Shown piece after piece: positions 1 to 8,203 of a stretch of DNA of 64,000 bases; positions within the stretch are counted from its first letter, which is position 1; each line of letters opens with the position of its first letter. The DNA is from Firmicutes bacterium UBA1702 (GTDB taxonomy: Bacteria > Bacillota > Clostridia > Peptostreptococcales > Anaerovoracaceae). Where the stretch lies: positions 1-64,000 of the forward strand of contig DCJK01000023.1 in assembly GCA_002320005.1 (NCBI GenBank), in the 5' to 3' direction. Position numbers and translations under genes: made by a program. The notes below the pieces were generated by a model. It ran no database searches. It was not told the DNA's origin and saw nothing but the letters and a program-made list of their open reading frames with translations.

Positions 1-30
1 TTGACAAAATATTATTATTGAAAATATAAT
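1..30 (+). promoter_or_regulatory. Consensus sigma-A promoter for the GHKL ATPase operon
   Basis: TTGACA at 1-6 and TATAAT at 25-30 are separated by 18 bases, both hexamers exactly consensus. It lies 40 bases before the first start codon of the three-gene operon at 70-3402. This suggests that the operon starts inside the window and is not the tail of a longer one, although the sequence to the left cannot be seen. Confidence 0.75.
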
Positions 31-69
31 AAAAGCATATAGAAATATATTTTAGAGGAGGCGCCATAT

Positions 70-306
70 ATGGGAAAAATACAAGAAACTAAAAGAGATA
101 AATTTGTTAGACTTGCAGAAGCTCGTACAAATAAAATAATTGATATGTTACAGTTGTTGGGAAACTGTTCGAATACAAGCGCATATGATTATACACAACA
201 GGATGTTGATAAAATATTTGGCGCTATTGAAAATGAATTAAGAGAAGCTAAGAAGAAGTTTAATAAGGTCGAAAGCAAAAAGAGTTCAAGATTTACTTTA
301 GATTAA
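70..306 (+). CDS. Small helical protein, first gene of GHKL ATPase operon
   Basis: A 78-residue charged protein with no signal peptide or membrane segment. It looks alpha-helical, with many Lys, Glu and Arg residues and a Cys at about residue 38. I do not recognise a named family. A strong ribosome site (AGAGGAGGCG) precedes the ATG. It is the first gene of a compact operon: 13 bases separate its stop from the GHKL ATPase, and a consensus promoter lies directly upstream. Its position suggests a small partner or regulator of the ATPase, but nothing in the sequence fixes a function. Confidence 0.75.
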   Translation: MGKIQETKRDKFVRLAEARTNKIIDMLQLLGNCSNTSAYDYTQQDVDKIFGAIENELREAKKKFNKVESKKSSRFTLD

Positions 307-319
307 TGGAGGGATACAT

Positions 320-2623
320 ATGGGAAAATTAACAGCAATACCTCAGAATTATAAGAAGAATGTTGATTGGATTATAGGCGCTTACGAAGATTCGGGTGTC
401 ACATTCCCGGATGGATTCCAAAAAGATGCTATTCAGAACTCAGTAGGTGCCCGTAAAACTCACAAGTGGAAAAACTGGGTCTGTGATATTTCATATATTG
501 AAAATGAACATGGTAAATTTGTTGTTGTTGAAGATTCAGGTACAGTGGGATTAACTGGTAAAAATACACCTGTTGATAAAATTAATGAAATGATGGCAGC
601 AGATAAAGTTTTGCCTCCAGAAGAAAGACTTTCACGTTTTACATCTATGTTTAACTCCGGCGGGAATAAAACAGGCGGTGGTTTATTTGGTGCAGGAAAA
701 AGTGTGTATTCTGTTGCTTCAGAAACATATACTTACTATTTTGATTCGTTAAGAGAAGATGGAATATATGTTGCAAATGTTAATAAATGTGGGCAAGTGG
801 AGCTACAAGCTTATGAAGGTGAAGCTGCTAAAAAGTATATTTATGATAACACTGGATTAAGTGAAAAGAAAACTACAGGGACACGCGTTATCATTGTGGA
901 TCCAAAGCCAGAACTTGTTGATTCTATTAATAATGGAGGAATTATTCCTTATATACAGGAATCTTGGTGGATTATTATTCAACGCTTTGATAGTACTTCA
1001 AGAATTAGTGTAAATGGAGTTGCAGTGCAAGTTCCAGCAGGGATAAAAGAGACTCCACGTAAATATGAGCTTCAGTCTCCTGAAACCTATGCTAGTTATT
1101 ATAAAGTTAAACATTTTGGGTTGTATGTATTTGAACAAGGAAATAACTTGTGGAATGGTATTTCATATTATCGTAAAGGAATGAAAATTGGCGAAATTGA
1201 TATGAAAGAAATTCCTGACAAGCTTCATGGGAAATATTGGGGGTATATTGAAGTTGATGAAGAATGGGAATACGAACTTGCAGATATTGAAGATAAAATT
1301 CACTTTGGAGTCAGCAAAGGGAAAAAAGGTAAGAGTGCTTATCAAAATTTAAAAAATTATGTTAATGAAAAGACAAAAGCAAGCCTTATAGAGTGGGGAT
1401 TTATTAAGAACAAAGAAAATGAAGATAAGAAACTTAAAGATGAATTGAAGCTTATTGCAGAAGACATCCAGGATTTGTTTGATAAGCTAGGATTTGAGGA
1501 TTTGGGAAAGGGACCGCAGAAAGCTGATTTTGATGTAAGATGGCAGGACATTACTTATCCAGTTGCGGGAACGGAACGAGTGACTACAGGAGATAAAATC
1601 AAGTTTTCTATGCGCATAAAGAGCACATATGCTGCAGATAAAAAATTTGAGTATCGTTTATATGTTTTAAATCCTCAAACAGGTATCGTGATTTCTCAAA
1701 TTGCAACAGATAAGATAACAGTCAAATCAAATACAGTGTTTAAGCAGGAATTTGAACACAAGATTTCAAAAAATAATTCAGAAAGATATGCTGAAAATAG
1801 AATTGTGCTTTCTGTTAAGGTTATTGGAAGTGGCAAGGAGAAGAAAAAAGAATTAGCTTATTTCTACGATATCGATAGACCTGATAACAAACGAGATGTT
1901 GTTAATCTTTCCTTGCATGAATGCCTGTTTCCTGTGGAAGGGAGCAGAAGAGTCAATTTTGATGAGCCTGTAAAAAAAGTATGCTACAAAATTGAAAATA
2001 AGAGAAATCATAACCTCAGTTATAAATTGAATGTTAGTATCCACAATGCAAGTGATAGTACTTGTCCAAAGATTGTTGATGTGGCTTCTTTTATCGGTGA
2101 GATTGAGCCTTTTGATGAAATACGTACAGATTATATAGAAGAAATTGTATTTGCAAAAAGTGTGTATGAATCTCATTTAACAGAGGGTGTTTTGGAATTG
2201 AGAGCTCGCCTTATTGCTAATGAGGATGATGAGCAGTTTGAAAAAGGTGATAAGATTACATCTTACAATTATAAAATTTTCTTGAATACAGATGAGAAGA
2301 ATGGTAAAAACGATGCTTTTGATATACAACTTGTTATGGCACCAGAGAATTTTAAACGTTCTTGGTTTACTCCGGGTAACACAAGAACAATTCATTTAAA
2401 TGTAGGACATGTTGCATATCTCAATGTCAAAGATTATCCAGAATTCCAGCATGAGTATCTTAGAGAACAGATGCTTAAGCAATATGTACTTTTATATCTG
2501 GCAGAAGGAAAATATGATATGTTCGGTGCACAGGGGAAAACTTTTATGGACTTAGAACCACAAGAAGCAGCAGACCAGGTGCTTGAGAAAATTGAGAGTG
2601 TGTATGCACAGAGTCTTAAATGA
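320..2623 (+). CDS. GHKL/MORC-like ATPase, probable defence protein
   Basis: 767 residues. The N-terminal part carries a Bergerat (GHKL) ATP fold: an N-box with D36 and N40 (QKDAIQNS), a D-x-G motif at D72-G74 with following glycines, and a glycine-rich lid GGGLFGAGK at 119-127. This arrangement is typical of MORC, Hsp90 and topoisomerase VI-like ATPases. The region from about residue 390 onward appears beta-rich, possibly two Ig-like domains, and is not recognised. Such ATPases act as ATP-driven clamps in several phage-defence systems; that role is inferred here. The ribosome site is GGAGGG at 308-313. It sits between a 78-residue protein and a 255-residue helical protein in one operon, and no nuclease or methylase is visible beside it. 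Confidence 0.8.
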   Translation: MGKLTAIPQNYKKNVDWIIGAYEDSGVTFPDGFQKDAIQNSVGARKTHKWKNWVCDISYIENEHGKFVVVEDSGTVGLTGKNTPVDKINEMMAADKVLPPEERLSRFTSMFNSGGNKTGGGLFGAGKSVYSVASETYTYYFDSLREDGIYVANVNKCGQVELQAYEGEAAKKYIYDNTGLSEKKTTGTRVIIVDPKPELVDSINNGGIIPYIQESWWIIIQRFDSTSRISVNGVAVQVPAGIKETPRKYELQSPETYASYYKVKHFGLYVFEQGNNLWNGISYYRKGMKIGEIDMKEIPDKLHGKYWGYIEVDEEWEYELADIEDKIHFGVSKGKKGKSAYQNLKNYVNEKTKASLIEWGFIKNKENEDKKLKDELKLIAEDIQDLFDKLGFEDLGKGPQKADFDVRWQDITYPVAGTERVTTGDKIKFSMRIKSTYAADKKFEYRLYVLNPQTGIVISQIATDKITVKSNTVFKQEFEHKISKNNSERYAENRIVLSVKVIGSGKEKKKELAYFYDIDRPDNKRDVVNLSLHECLFPVEGSRRVNFDEPVKKVCYKIENKRNHNLSYKLNVSIHNASDSTCPKIVDVASFIGEIEPFDEIRTDYIEEIVFAKSVYESHLTEGVLELRARLIANEDDEQFEKGDKITSYNYKIFLNTDEKNGKNDAFDIQLVMAPENFKRSWFTPGNTRTIHLNVGHVAYLNVKDYPEFQHEYLREQMLKQYVLLYLAEGKYDMFGAQGKTFMDLEPQEAADQVLEKIESVYAQSLK

Positions 2624-2634
2624 GGTGAATAAAG

Positions 2635-3402
2635 ATGGGACATGTTGTAAGATTAGTTGGTGGACATCTTGTTTATGACGGGATGCTTTCGACAAAAGAG
2701 ATTGCTACGATTGATGATATATTAAGAACTCTCCAGGAAGAAATACCAACGATAGAGGCTGACTTGGCAGAGGAATATGGTCAAGGGGTTTGGTATAAAT
2801 ATCATCTTGGATTGGTTATGGGGGAAATATTAGAAAAATATGACATATCGTTCTCTGAAAGAAGAAGATTTTGGGATGAAATAAAAAATTTTGCTACTCA
2901 GGAAGAAAGAAAGCGAAATGAAGGCACAAATGCCGTGACCAGAAGCTTTTATCAGCAGTGTTACATATTATCACAACAAGACAAAGAGGTTGTAGAGAAA
3001 TTAACATGGAGACAATGGCAAGATATCCTTGACCGTGTGGGAAATCGAGAGGACCCAAGAATCTTTGAGTGGATTAAAAGATATCCAACGAAGATTCGAG
3101 AAGATGATTGGCGTGAATTTGAGAAGGCACTGCATTTATATCTGAAGAATAAGGATACAAGTGTATTTGATGACGAAGAATTGTTTGCTATTTATGATTC
3201 GATTATGCTTATGTGTAAAAAGTGGAGAGAGTTATTTAAAAGTTTTACAGTAAAACATCCAAAATCTGCAAAAATCAAATCGAAAAGCGTGTGGGTAAAA
3301 AAATATTATGCACTTTGTTTTTCTAAGAAAAAAGAAGTAAGAAGTAGAGTTGTAACTGAAGATATGTGTGAAACAGCTTTTGACGAATTGATGGAATATT
3401 AA
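2635..3402 (+). CDS. Unknown helical protein, third gene of GHKL operon
   Basis: 255 residues, soluble, predicted mostly helical, rich in Trp, Lys and Arg, with a basic C-terminal third. Residues about 45-140 (active-looking WYKYHLG and repeated aromatic helices) faintly recall the N-terminal DNA-binding part of YhcG/DUF1016 proteins, but I cannot confirm this and no PD-(D/E)xK nuclease motif is evident. It starts 11 bases after the GHKL ATPase stop with an AGGTGA ribosome site and ends just before a strong terminator at 3414, so the operon is three genes. The likely role is a DNA- or target-recognition partner of the ATPase, an inference from context only. Confidence 0.7.
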   Translation: MGHVVRLVGGHLVYDGMLSTKEIATIDDILRTLQEEIPTIEADLAEEYGQGVWYKYHLGLVMGEILEKYDISFSERRRFWDEIKNFATQEERKRNEGTNAVTRSFYQQCYILSQQDKEVVEKLTWRQWQDILDRVGNREDPRIFEWIKRYPTKIREDDWREFEKALHLYLKNKDTSVFDDEELFAIYDSIMLMCKKWRELFKSFTVKHPKSAKIKSKSVWVKKYYALCFSKKKEVRSRVVTEDMCETAFDELMEY

Positions 3403-3413
3403 ATATTATTACG

Positions 3414-3451
3414 AATAAGGAGTGACCGAAAGGTTGCTCCTTATTTTTTTG
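3414..3451 (+). terminator. Strong intrinsic terminator after GHKL operon
   Basis: A 14-base-pair stem (two G-U pairs) with a GAAA tetraloop spans 3414-3445 and runs into a T tract. It closes the three-gene operon. Confidence 0.92.
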
Positions 3452-3460
3452 TTCAAAATT

Positions 3461-3622
3461 AAAAATATTTTTTCAAAACGTCCTTTTTCATGTCCTTTCG
3501 TGGCTACCAAGTAGAAGGAATAAATTTTTTCGAAGAAATTATGAAAAAGTTTTGGGAAAAGCAGAAATTTACACTTCTAACTGTCCTTAAGGAATTAGAG
3601 GAGTAAAAAATATTTTTTCAAA
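3461..3622 (+). repeat. 17-bp direct repeat pair in the 3403-3715 gap
   Basis: AAAAATATTTTTTCAAA occurs exactly at 3461-3477 and 3606-3622. The gap between the terminator and the prim-pol remnant (3452-3715) shows no convincing gene. A ribosome site AAAGGAGG lies just before the GTG at 3716. The repeat may be a protein-binding or recombination site flanking a short cassette; it is not explained by any gene. Confidence 0.6.
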
Positions 3623-3715
3623 CACCGGAAAATTATGTACTAGAGATACTTAATAAGGTGTGAAGGAAAACTTTTCAAATCCCTTCAAATCATCACACGA
3701 AAGGAGGTAGACAAG

Positions 3716-4429
3716 GTGGCGGTATCAAACGAATTTGTCTTTTACAAGGCAGATTGTGCACAGAACAAAGAAAACTGCATATATCCTCACAAGGTTGTTG
3801 TGGCCAATGCAGAGGAGTTCAACGAGATGGCAAAGTTCGACCATGTATGTGCCGAGTATCGTGGCAACTACAGAGGGAACAACAACTTTATCTGGGCAAA
3901 CACACTGCCAGCTGATTCGGGCAATGAGGGTGTAGCAGATTCTTCAGAGTGGATTACACCGGAAGACATCCATCAGATGTTCGTAGGTGTTCCACACATT
4001 ATTTCAAAAAGTAAGAACAACATGAAGCCGAAAGGTAACAAACCAGCTGTTCCAAGAAATCATGTGTTCTTTGCGATAGACCCGGAAACAGATCAGGAAT
4101 CCTACGCAGCACTTAAGAAATTACTGCATAAACATTATCCGTTCTTCGACCCGAAAGCACTTGATGTGGGAAGATACCTAGATGGTACAGAGGACCCAGA
4201 TGCCGTGTTTTATCCGGGAACAATCACTCTTAATGAACATTTGGCAAAACTTGAAGCTGAAGAACAGAAAGCTGCCAATGAGGATATTGATGTGATTCCC
4301 GAAAGGAGTCGCAACGGAACCATGTTTCGATTCGCTGTTCGTACCTTGAAAAGATATGGAAACTGTGAAGAAACAGTTCAGCGTTTCAAAGCAGAAGCTG
4401 ATAAATGCGAAAGTTTTACAGATTCTTAG
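3716..4429 (+). pseudogene. Prim-pol N-terminal fragment, likely truncated
   Basis: 237 residues, GTG start with an AAAGGAGG ribosome site. The protein resembles the archaeo-eukaryotic type primase-polymerase domain at the N-terminus of long phage and satellite replication proteins: an HVCAEYR segment, then a MKPKGNK segment before a basic patch and an FFAIDPETD strand, then an FDPKALDVGRYLDGT segment matching the prim-pol core. The start of a PriCT-like region is visible near residue 200, but the frame stops at 4427, whereas family members normally continue into a helicase domain. It lies 114 bases before the integrase, as replication genes of small satellites do. I read it as a decayed replication gene of element B; a naturally short prim-pol is the alternative. 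Confidence 0.6.
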
Positions 4430-4543
4430 ATGAAACCGATGGCGGGAGGTTTCTTGCATATTATAAAGAAAGAAAACTGATTCTCCGAGAGGCCTTTGAA
4501 AAGTACTTACAAGAGAATCCTACAGTAAAGGAGGGATTGGCAA

Positions 4544-5827
4544 ATGGCAAAGTCAGGGCGAGGGCAAACAAGACGAGATGCGAAGAATAGAGTTCTGCGT
4601 CCTGGAGAAAGCGTCAGAGCAAATGGAAAATATCAATATAAATATCATATTGATGGTAAGCCTCATTTAGTTTATAGTTGGAAACTGGAACCGACAGATA
4701 AGCTGCCAAAGGGAAAACAACCATGTCTGTCACTCCGCGAAATGGAGAAACAGATAAATGCAGAAATGGCGATATTGTCGAATATCGTGGACGGACAAAT
4801 GACGGTTTGTGAACTGGTAGACAGATATCTGAAAACCAAGACAGGGGTTCGACAAAGCACCAAGCAAGGGTATGTAACAGTGCAGCGTCTTCTCGCAAAG
4901 GAAAAATTCGGCTCACAGAAAATCAGAAATGTAAAGATTTCTGACGCAAAGCTGTTTTTAATCAAGCTGCAACAAGAGGACGGAAAAAGCTATAGTACCA
5001 TCCACAATGTGAGAGGTGTTTTAAGACCTGCCTTTCAGATGGCTGTAGATGATGACATTCTTGTAAAGAATCCATTTGGATTTCAATTGCAAACAGTACT
5101 TGTAAACGACAGTGTTACGAGAGAGGCACTCACGAAAGACCAGATGCGAAAGTTCTTGAAGTTTATCCATGATGATGTGGTTTATTGCAAGTACTACGAA
5201 GTGGTGTATATCCTCTTTTACACAGGAATGCGTATTTCGGAGTTCTGTGGATTGACCTTAAAGGACATTGACATTCAGAACAAAACAGTAAATATTGACC
5301 ATCAATTGCAACGAACGGCAGATATGAAATATATTATTGTAGAAACGAAAACAGATGCCGGGAAACGTAAAATCCCAATCACGGACGATGTGGCAGCAAT
5401 GTTTCAGGCTATCATCGAAGATAGAGAAGCACCTGCAGTTGAAAAAATCATCGATGGCTACACTGGATTCCTCTTTTACGACAAAGAGGGAAAACCTTTA
5501 GTAGCAATGCATTGGCAAAATCGATTTAACAACATGGTTAATAGATACAACGACATTTACAGAGTTCAAATGCCGAATATCACACCTCATATATGCAGAC
5601 ACACCTACTGTAGAAATCAAGCCAAAGCAGGTATGAATCCAAAGACGCTGCAGTACCTTATGGGGCATTCGGATATTTCGGTAACCATGAATGTTTATAC
5701 TCATGTTAATTTCGATGATGCCGAAGAAGAACTTCGCAGAATGGAAGAATTCAGAAAAGCACAGGCAGAGATTGAAAAGAAGAATCCATCAAAGCCTACA
5801 TCACAGGTCTTATTCAAAGTAATCTAA
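4544..5827 (+). CDS. int: Tn916-type tyrosine integrase of element B
   Basis: 427 residues. The layout is N-terminal arm-binding domain, core-binding domain, then a catalytic domain with R230 (GMRISE), H349-x-x-R352, H375 and nucleophile Y385, the full R-H-R-H-Y set of tyrosine recombinases. It belongs to the Int-Tn916 group that integrates and excises ICEs and IMEs. The ribosome site GGAGG lies about 10 bases before the ATG. A terminator follows directly. Unlike element A there is no recognisable xis gene in front; a 61-codon frame at 4405-4590 overlaps but lacks a convincing ribosome site. The related integrase at 31431 has the same architecture, and both seem to act on the phosphatase gene site. 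Confidence 0.95.
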   Translation: MAKSGRGQTRRDAKNRVLRPGESVRANGKYQYKYHIDGKPHLVYSWKLEPTDKLPKGKQPCLSLREMEKQINAEMAILSNIVDGQMTVCELVDRYLKTKTGVRQSTKQGYVTVQRLLAKEKFGSQKIRNVKISDAKLFLIKLQQEDGKSYSTIHNVRGVLRPAFQMAVDDDILVKNPFGFQLQTVLVNDSVTREALTKDQMRKFLKFIHDDVVYCKYYEVVYILFYTGMRISEFCGLTLKDIDIQNKTVNIDHQLQRTADMKYIIVETKTDAGKRKIPITDDVAAMFQAIIEDREAPAVEKIIDGYTGFLFYDKEGKPLVAMHWQNRFNNMVNRYNDIYRVQMPNITPHICRHTYCRNQAKAGMNPKTLQYLMGHSDISVTMNVYTHVNFDDAEEELRRMEEFRKAQAEIEKKNPSKPTSQVLFKVI

Positions 5828-5838
5828 AATAGTCATTG

Positions 5839-5866
5839 ACGCTCCTGCTTAAGCGGGGGCGTTTTT
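5839..5866 (+). terminator. Terminator after integrase of element B
   Basis: ACGCTCCTGC and GCGGGGGCGT (with G-U pairs) form a 10-base-pair stem around TTAA and run into TTTTT. It separates the integrase from the CBASS cargo, whose own -10 TATAAT is at 5897-5902. Confidence 0.85.
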
Positions 5867-5947
5867 AAAATGGTAGAAATTTTATTAAGATGTCGTTATA
5901 ATAAAAATGAGTATATGTAGTTTTATCGATTGTCTGTGGAGGATGTT

Positions 5948-6412
5948 TTGAAGTACGAATATAAAGTCTATAAGATGTTTAAACACGGGTGCAAATTTTA
6001 TGATTGCGCTATCATGTGCCAGGATGTTCACGATTTAAGGGACCATTTTGATTTTAAAGTGCCTGAAATTGTAAATATGGCATTTTCATGTGAAGTGTTT
6101 TTGAAAGCGATTATTGTAATTGAAGGAAAAGAAGTAAAAGGACATAAACTTAAAGAACTGTGGAATGAAATGAATCCATGTTATGCACAGATGATAATGG
6201 ATGAATTAAAGTCAGTTACAGAACTTGAACAGGATGATATTTTAGCAAATATTGAGAATATATCAAATGCCTTTGCTGTATGGAGATACCTTTATGAGGT
6301 GAAAGGACGGAGCATTTATATAGGCTTTTTAAATGATTTTGCATGGGTTTTAAGAGAGCAGGTGTGCAAAATTTTATATAAAAGAACCTATAAGGAGTAC
6401 AAAGGTGTGTAG
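5948..6412 (+). CDS. HEPN-like protein of the CBASS operon
   Basis: 154 residues from a TTG start. I chose 5948 because GGAGG at 5938-5942 is correctly spaced for it, while the longer frame from 5930 has no ribosome site. The all-helical protein has hallmarks of HEPN proteins: the segment with AFSCEVFLKA followed by KGHKLKELW, and FAVWRYLYE near residue 120. The Rx4-6H nuclease motif of toxic HEPN RNases is not visible, so it may be a non-catalytic partner. It opens a three-gene operon with a CD-NTase and a membrane effector. An accessory or regulatory role in CBASS is inferred from position only. Confidence 0.75.
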   Translation: MKYEYKVYKMFKHGCKFYDCAIMCQDVHDLRDHFDFKVPEIVNMAFSCEVFLKAIIVIEGKEVKGHKLKELWNEMNPCYAQMIMDELKSVTELEQDDILANIENISNAFAVWRYLYEVKGRSIYIGFLNDFAWVLREQVCKILYKRTYKEYKGV

Positions 6413-6450
6413 ATACTTTTGGTAATTTAATTGACAGGAGAAATGGATTA

Positions 6451-7347
6451 ATGAGATATTCAGAAGAAACTCTAAAATTTTGGACAGCACCTCTCTCAAA
6501 AACGGAAGAGGAGCGTGTAGATAATACAATTAATATGATAAAAAGTGCGATAAATGGATATGATAAATTGAATTTTTTTAATATCGAGGTGTTCGCTCAA
6601 GGGTCATATGCAAATAATACAAACGTTAGACAAAATAGTGATGTTGATATTTGCGTAATGTTAACGTCTACGGTTTTCTGTAATTATGTTGATGGGAAAA
6701 GGGATGCTGATTATGGATATACAGATGGAACTATTTCATATCGCGAGTTTAAAGAATACGTTATAGAAGCATTGAAAATCAAATTTGGGAATTCTGCTAT
6801 TTCAGTAGGAAATAAATGCATAAATATTCGAGCAAATAGTTACCATGTAAATGCGGACGTTATTCCATCATTTCAATATAGAGATTTTAAAATAATTAAT
6901 AGTATCGACCCGAAAAGATATGTGGAGGGAATTAAGTATTTTGCAACTGATGGAAAAGAAATTATAAACTATCCTAAAAATCATATTGACAATGGAAAAC
7001 AAAAAAACATAGCAACTAATTATAAATATAAGAAGTTGGTAAGAATAATGAAACATGTACGAAATGACATGGTATCTGATGGAAAAATAGATGGAGAAAT
7101 CATATCATCGTTTCTAGTTGAATGTCTTGCTTGGAATGTGCCAAATGATCAAATAATGAAATATAGCACATGGGAAAATACTCTTAGAAATGCAATTGCA
7201 TTTCTGTGGAAAGCTATTGACGAAAACAAACAAGGAGACTGGGGGGAAGTAAGCGAAAGATTATATCTGTTCCACAACGGAAGAAAATGGACAGCAGGAG
7301 ATACAAAAAAGTTTCTGTATGATATGTATGAATATCTTGGGTACTAA
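6451..7347 (+). CDS. cdnX: CD-NTase (cyclic oligonucleotide synthase), CBASS
   Basis: 298 residues with the nucleotidyltransferase signature of cGAS/DncV-like enzymes: GS at 51-52 in FAQGSYANNT, paired acidic residues D64 and D66 in SDVDICV, and the third Asp D136 in VNADVIP. In CBASS such enzymes sense phage infection and make cyclic di- or trinucleotides that switch on a neighbouring effector. The clade and product cannot be told by eye. It is 38 bases after the HEPN gene and 19 before the membrane effector, with a CAGGAG ribosome site. The operon lacks Cap2/Cap3 and HORMA/TRIP13 genes, so it is a short, type I-like CBASS. The gene is AT-rich compared with the core chromosome. Confidence 0.9.
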   Translation: MRYSEETLKFWTAPLSKTEEERVDNTINMIKSAINGYDKLNFFNIEVFAQGSYANNTNVRQNSDVDICVMLTSTVFCNYVDGKRDADYGYTDGTISYREFKEYVIEALKIKFGNSAISVGNKCINIRANSYHVNADVIPSFQYRDFKIINSIDPKRYVEGIKYFATDGKEIINYPKNHIDNGKQKNIATNYKYKKLVRIMKHVRNDMVSDGKIDGEIISSFLVECLAWNVPNDQIMKYSTWENTLRNAIAFLWKAIDENKQGDWGEVSERLYLFHNGRKWTAGDTKKFLYDMYEYLGY

Positions 7348-7366
7348 ATGATAGTGAGGATGACAT

Positions 7367-7951
7367 ATGGATGATAATATTAAAAAGTTTGTTAATATTA
7401 GTTTGTGGGTGGTAGCAATTCTATTAGTCTTTCGTAGCCTTATTTCATGGACGGAAATAAAAAGTATGTGGGAGTCAAGACTCGTGATAGAATTCTGTTA
7501 TACTTATCTAGGATACATAGGAGAAGTAATAGGGGTAACAGCCATTATAATGTCCGTTTTTAATAAATGTGCTTGGAAATGGAAAGTATTGCGTTGGACA
7601 CACAATCTTCCGGTGCTTGAACATAAGTATGATGGGAAGTTCGTATCCGATTACGATAAAAAAACTCGTAAAGCAAGTGTTGAGATTCAACAAACTTTTT
7701 TGAAAATAAACATACAAATGAAAACAAAAGAGAGTAGTAGTGGAAGTATTGTAGCATCACTAAAAGATTTGCATGGTATAAAGTATTTGATTTATACATA
7801 TCAAAATAGTCCTCATGCAGAAATTCAAGACCGTAGTCCGATTCACTACGGAACGGCTATTCTAGATGTGAGTAATCCTAAAAGATTAGAAGGTAATTAT
7901 TTTACGGGAAGAAATTCTAGGGGTTCAATGGTATTTGAAAGCCACAATTAG
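7367..7951 (+). CDS. cap15: Cap15-type CBASS membrane effector (2TM, beta-barrel)
   Basis: 194 residues. Two hydrophobic helices lie at about 10-30 and 40-63, followed by a soluble beta-rich domain at about 75-190 (for example KYDGKFVSDYD, SVEIQQTFLKINIQMKT, KRLEGNYFTGR). This is the layout of the S-2TM-beta (Cap15) effectors, which bind the cyclic nucleotide in the barrel and disrupt the inner membrane. It starts 19 bases after the CD-NTase and is the last gene of the operon; the end of element B follows. No other domain family fits this topology and context as well. Confidence 0.85.
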   Translation: MDDNIKKFVNISLWVVAILLVFRSLISWTEIKSMWESRLVIEFCYTYLGYIGEVIGVTAIIMSVFNKCAWKWKVLRWTHNLPVLEHKYDGKFVSDYDKKTRKASVEIQQTFLKINIQMKTKESSSGSIVASLKDLHGIKYLIYTYQNSPHAEIQDRSPIHYGTAILDVSNPKRLEGNYFTGRNSRGSMVFESHN

Positions 7952-7982
7952 ACAACTTACTAAAACATAATGATAAAATTCC

Positions 7983-8025
7983 TTAGTAGTCACCTCCCCC
8001 ATTTGACTACTAACCTGACTACTAA
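7983..8025 (+). repeat. Three 10-bp sites, candidate integrase arm sites of element B
   Basis: TGACTACTAA occurs at 8004-8013 and 8016-8025, and inverted at 7983-7992. The cluster lies about 150 bases inside the right end of element B, where Tn916-type integrases usually have short direct-repeat arm sites. The rest of the gap up to 8135 holds only a CCCCG/CGGGG hairpin near 8106-8121 and CACGGCATT at 8127-8135, repeated in the att core at 8177-8185. Confidence 0.5.
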
Positions 8026-8135
8026 GAGATGGTAATAGCTTGCTAAAATTTGCTATATTCTGCCTCTGCGACACACTAATAAAAGACATGAAAAACAGCC
8101 AAGAAACCCCGCAAAACGGGGCAAATCACGGCATT

Positions 8136-8203
8136 GAAGGAGGAGTTTTATAGTGATTAAGATACTATTTATCTGCCACGGCATTATTTGTAGAAATCTC
8201 TAA
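8136..8203 (+). other. Element junction: phosphatase 5' stub with ribosome site (attL of element A)
   Basis: A ribosome site GAAGGAGGAG (8136-8145) leads to a GTG at 8153 and a 16-codon frame reading VIKILFICHGIICRNL, then a stop at 8201. The intact phosphatase at 32807 begins MIKVLFLCHGNICRS. The two DNAs share TGCCACGGCA exactly (8174-8183 and 32828-32837), and 15 of 17 bases if extended through the next TG. Codon differences before the core are mostly third-position or conservative. I read this as the attachment junction between elements B and A: bases left of the core come from element B, bases right of it from element A. Confidence 0.8.

Larger units (their letters stand above)
1..8183 (+). 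mobile_element. Right-hand part of integrative element B (left end outside window)
   Basis: This stretch holds a GHKL ATPase operon, a prim-pol remnant, a Tn916-type tyrosine integrase (4544-5827) and CBASS cargo. It ends in a ribosome site plus a copy of the first codons of the phosphatase gene whose intact copy now lies at 32807. I infer that it inserted into the 5' end of that phosphatase gene first, and that element A later entered the rebuilt site and pushed the gene 24.65 kb away. The left boundary is not visible, so the GHKL operon could belong to something else. The right boundary is the att core at 8174-8183. Confidence 0.6.

Noticed and set aside
4405..4590. A 61-codon frame as the xis gene of element B
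   Set aside because: It overlaps the prim-pol fragment and the integrase start, has no ribosome site and does not show the excisionase winged-helix pattern seen at 31103.
5948..7347. HEPN-MNT toxin-antitoxin pair
   Set aside because: The nucleotidyltransferase is 298 residues with a CD-NTase GS...DxD...D layout and not a short MNT protein, and a Cap15-type effector follows, so CBASS fits better.
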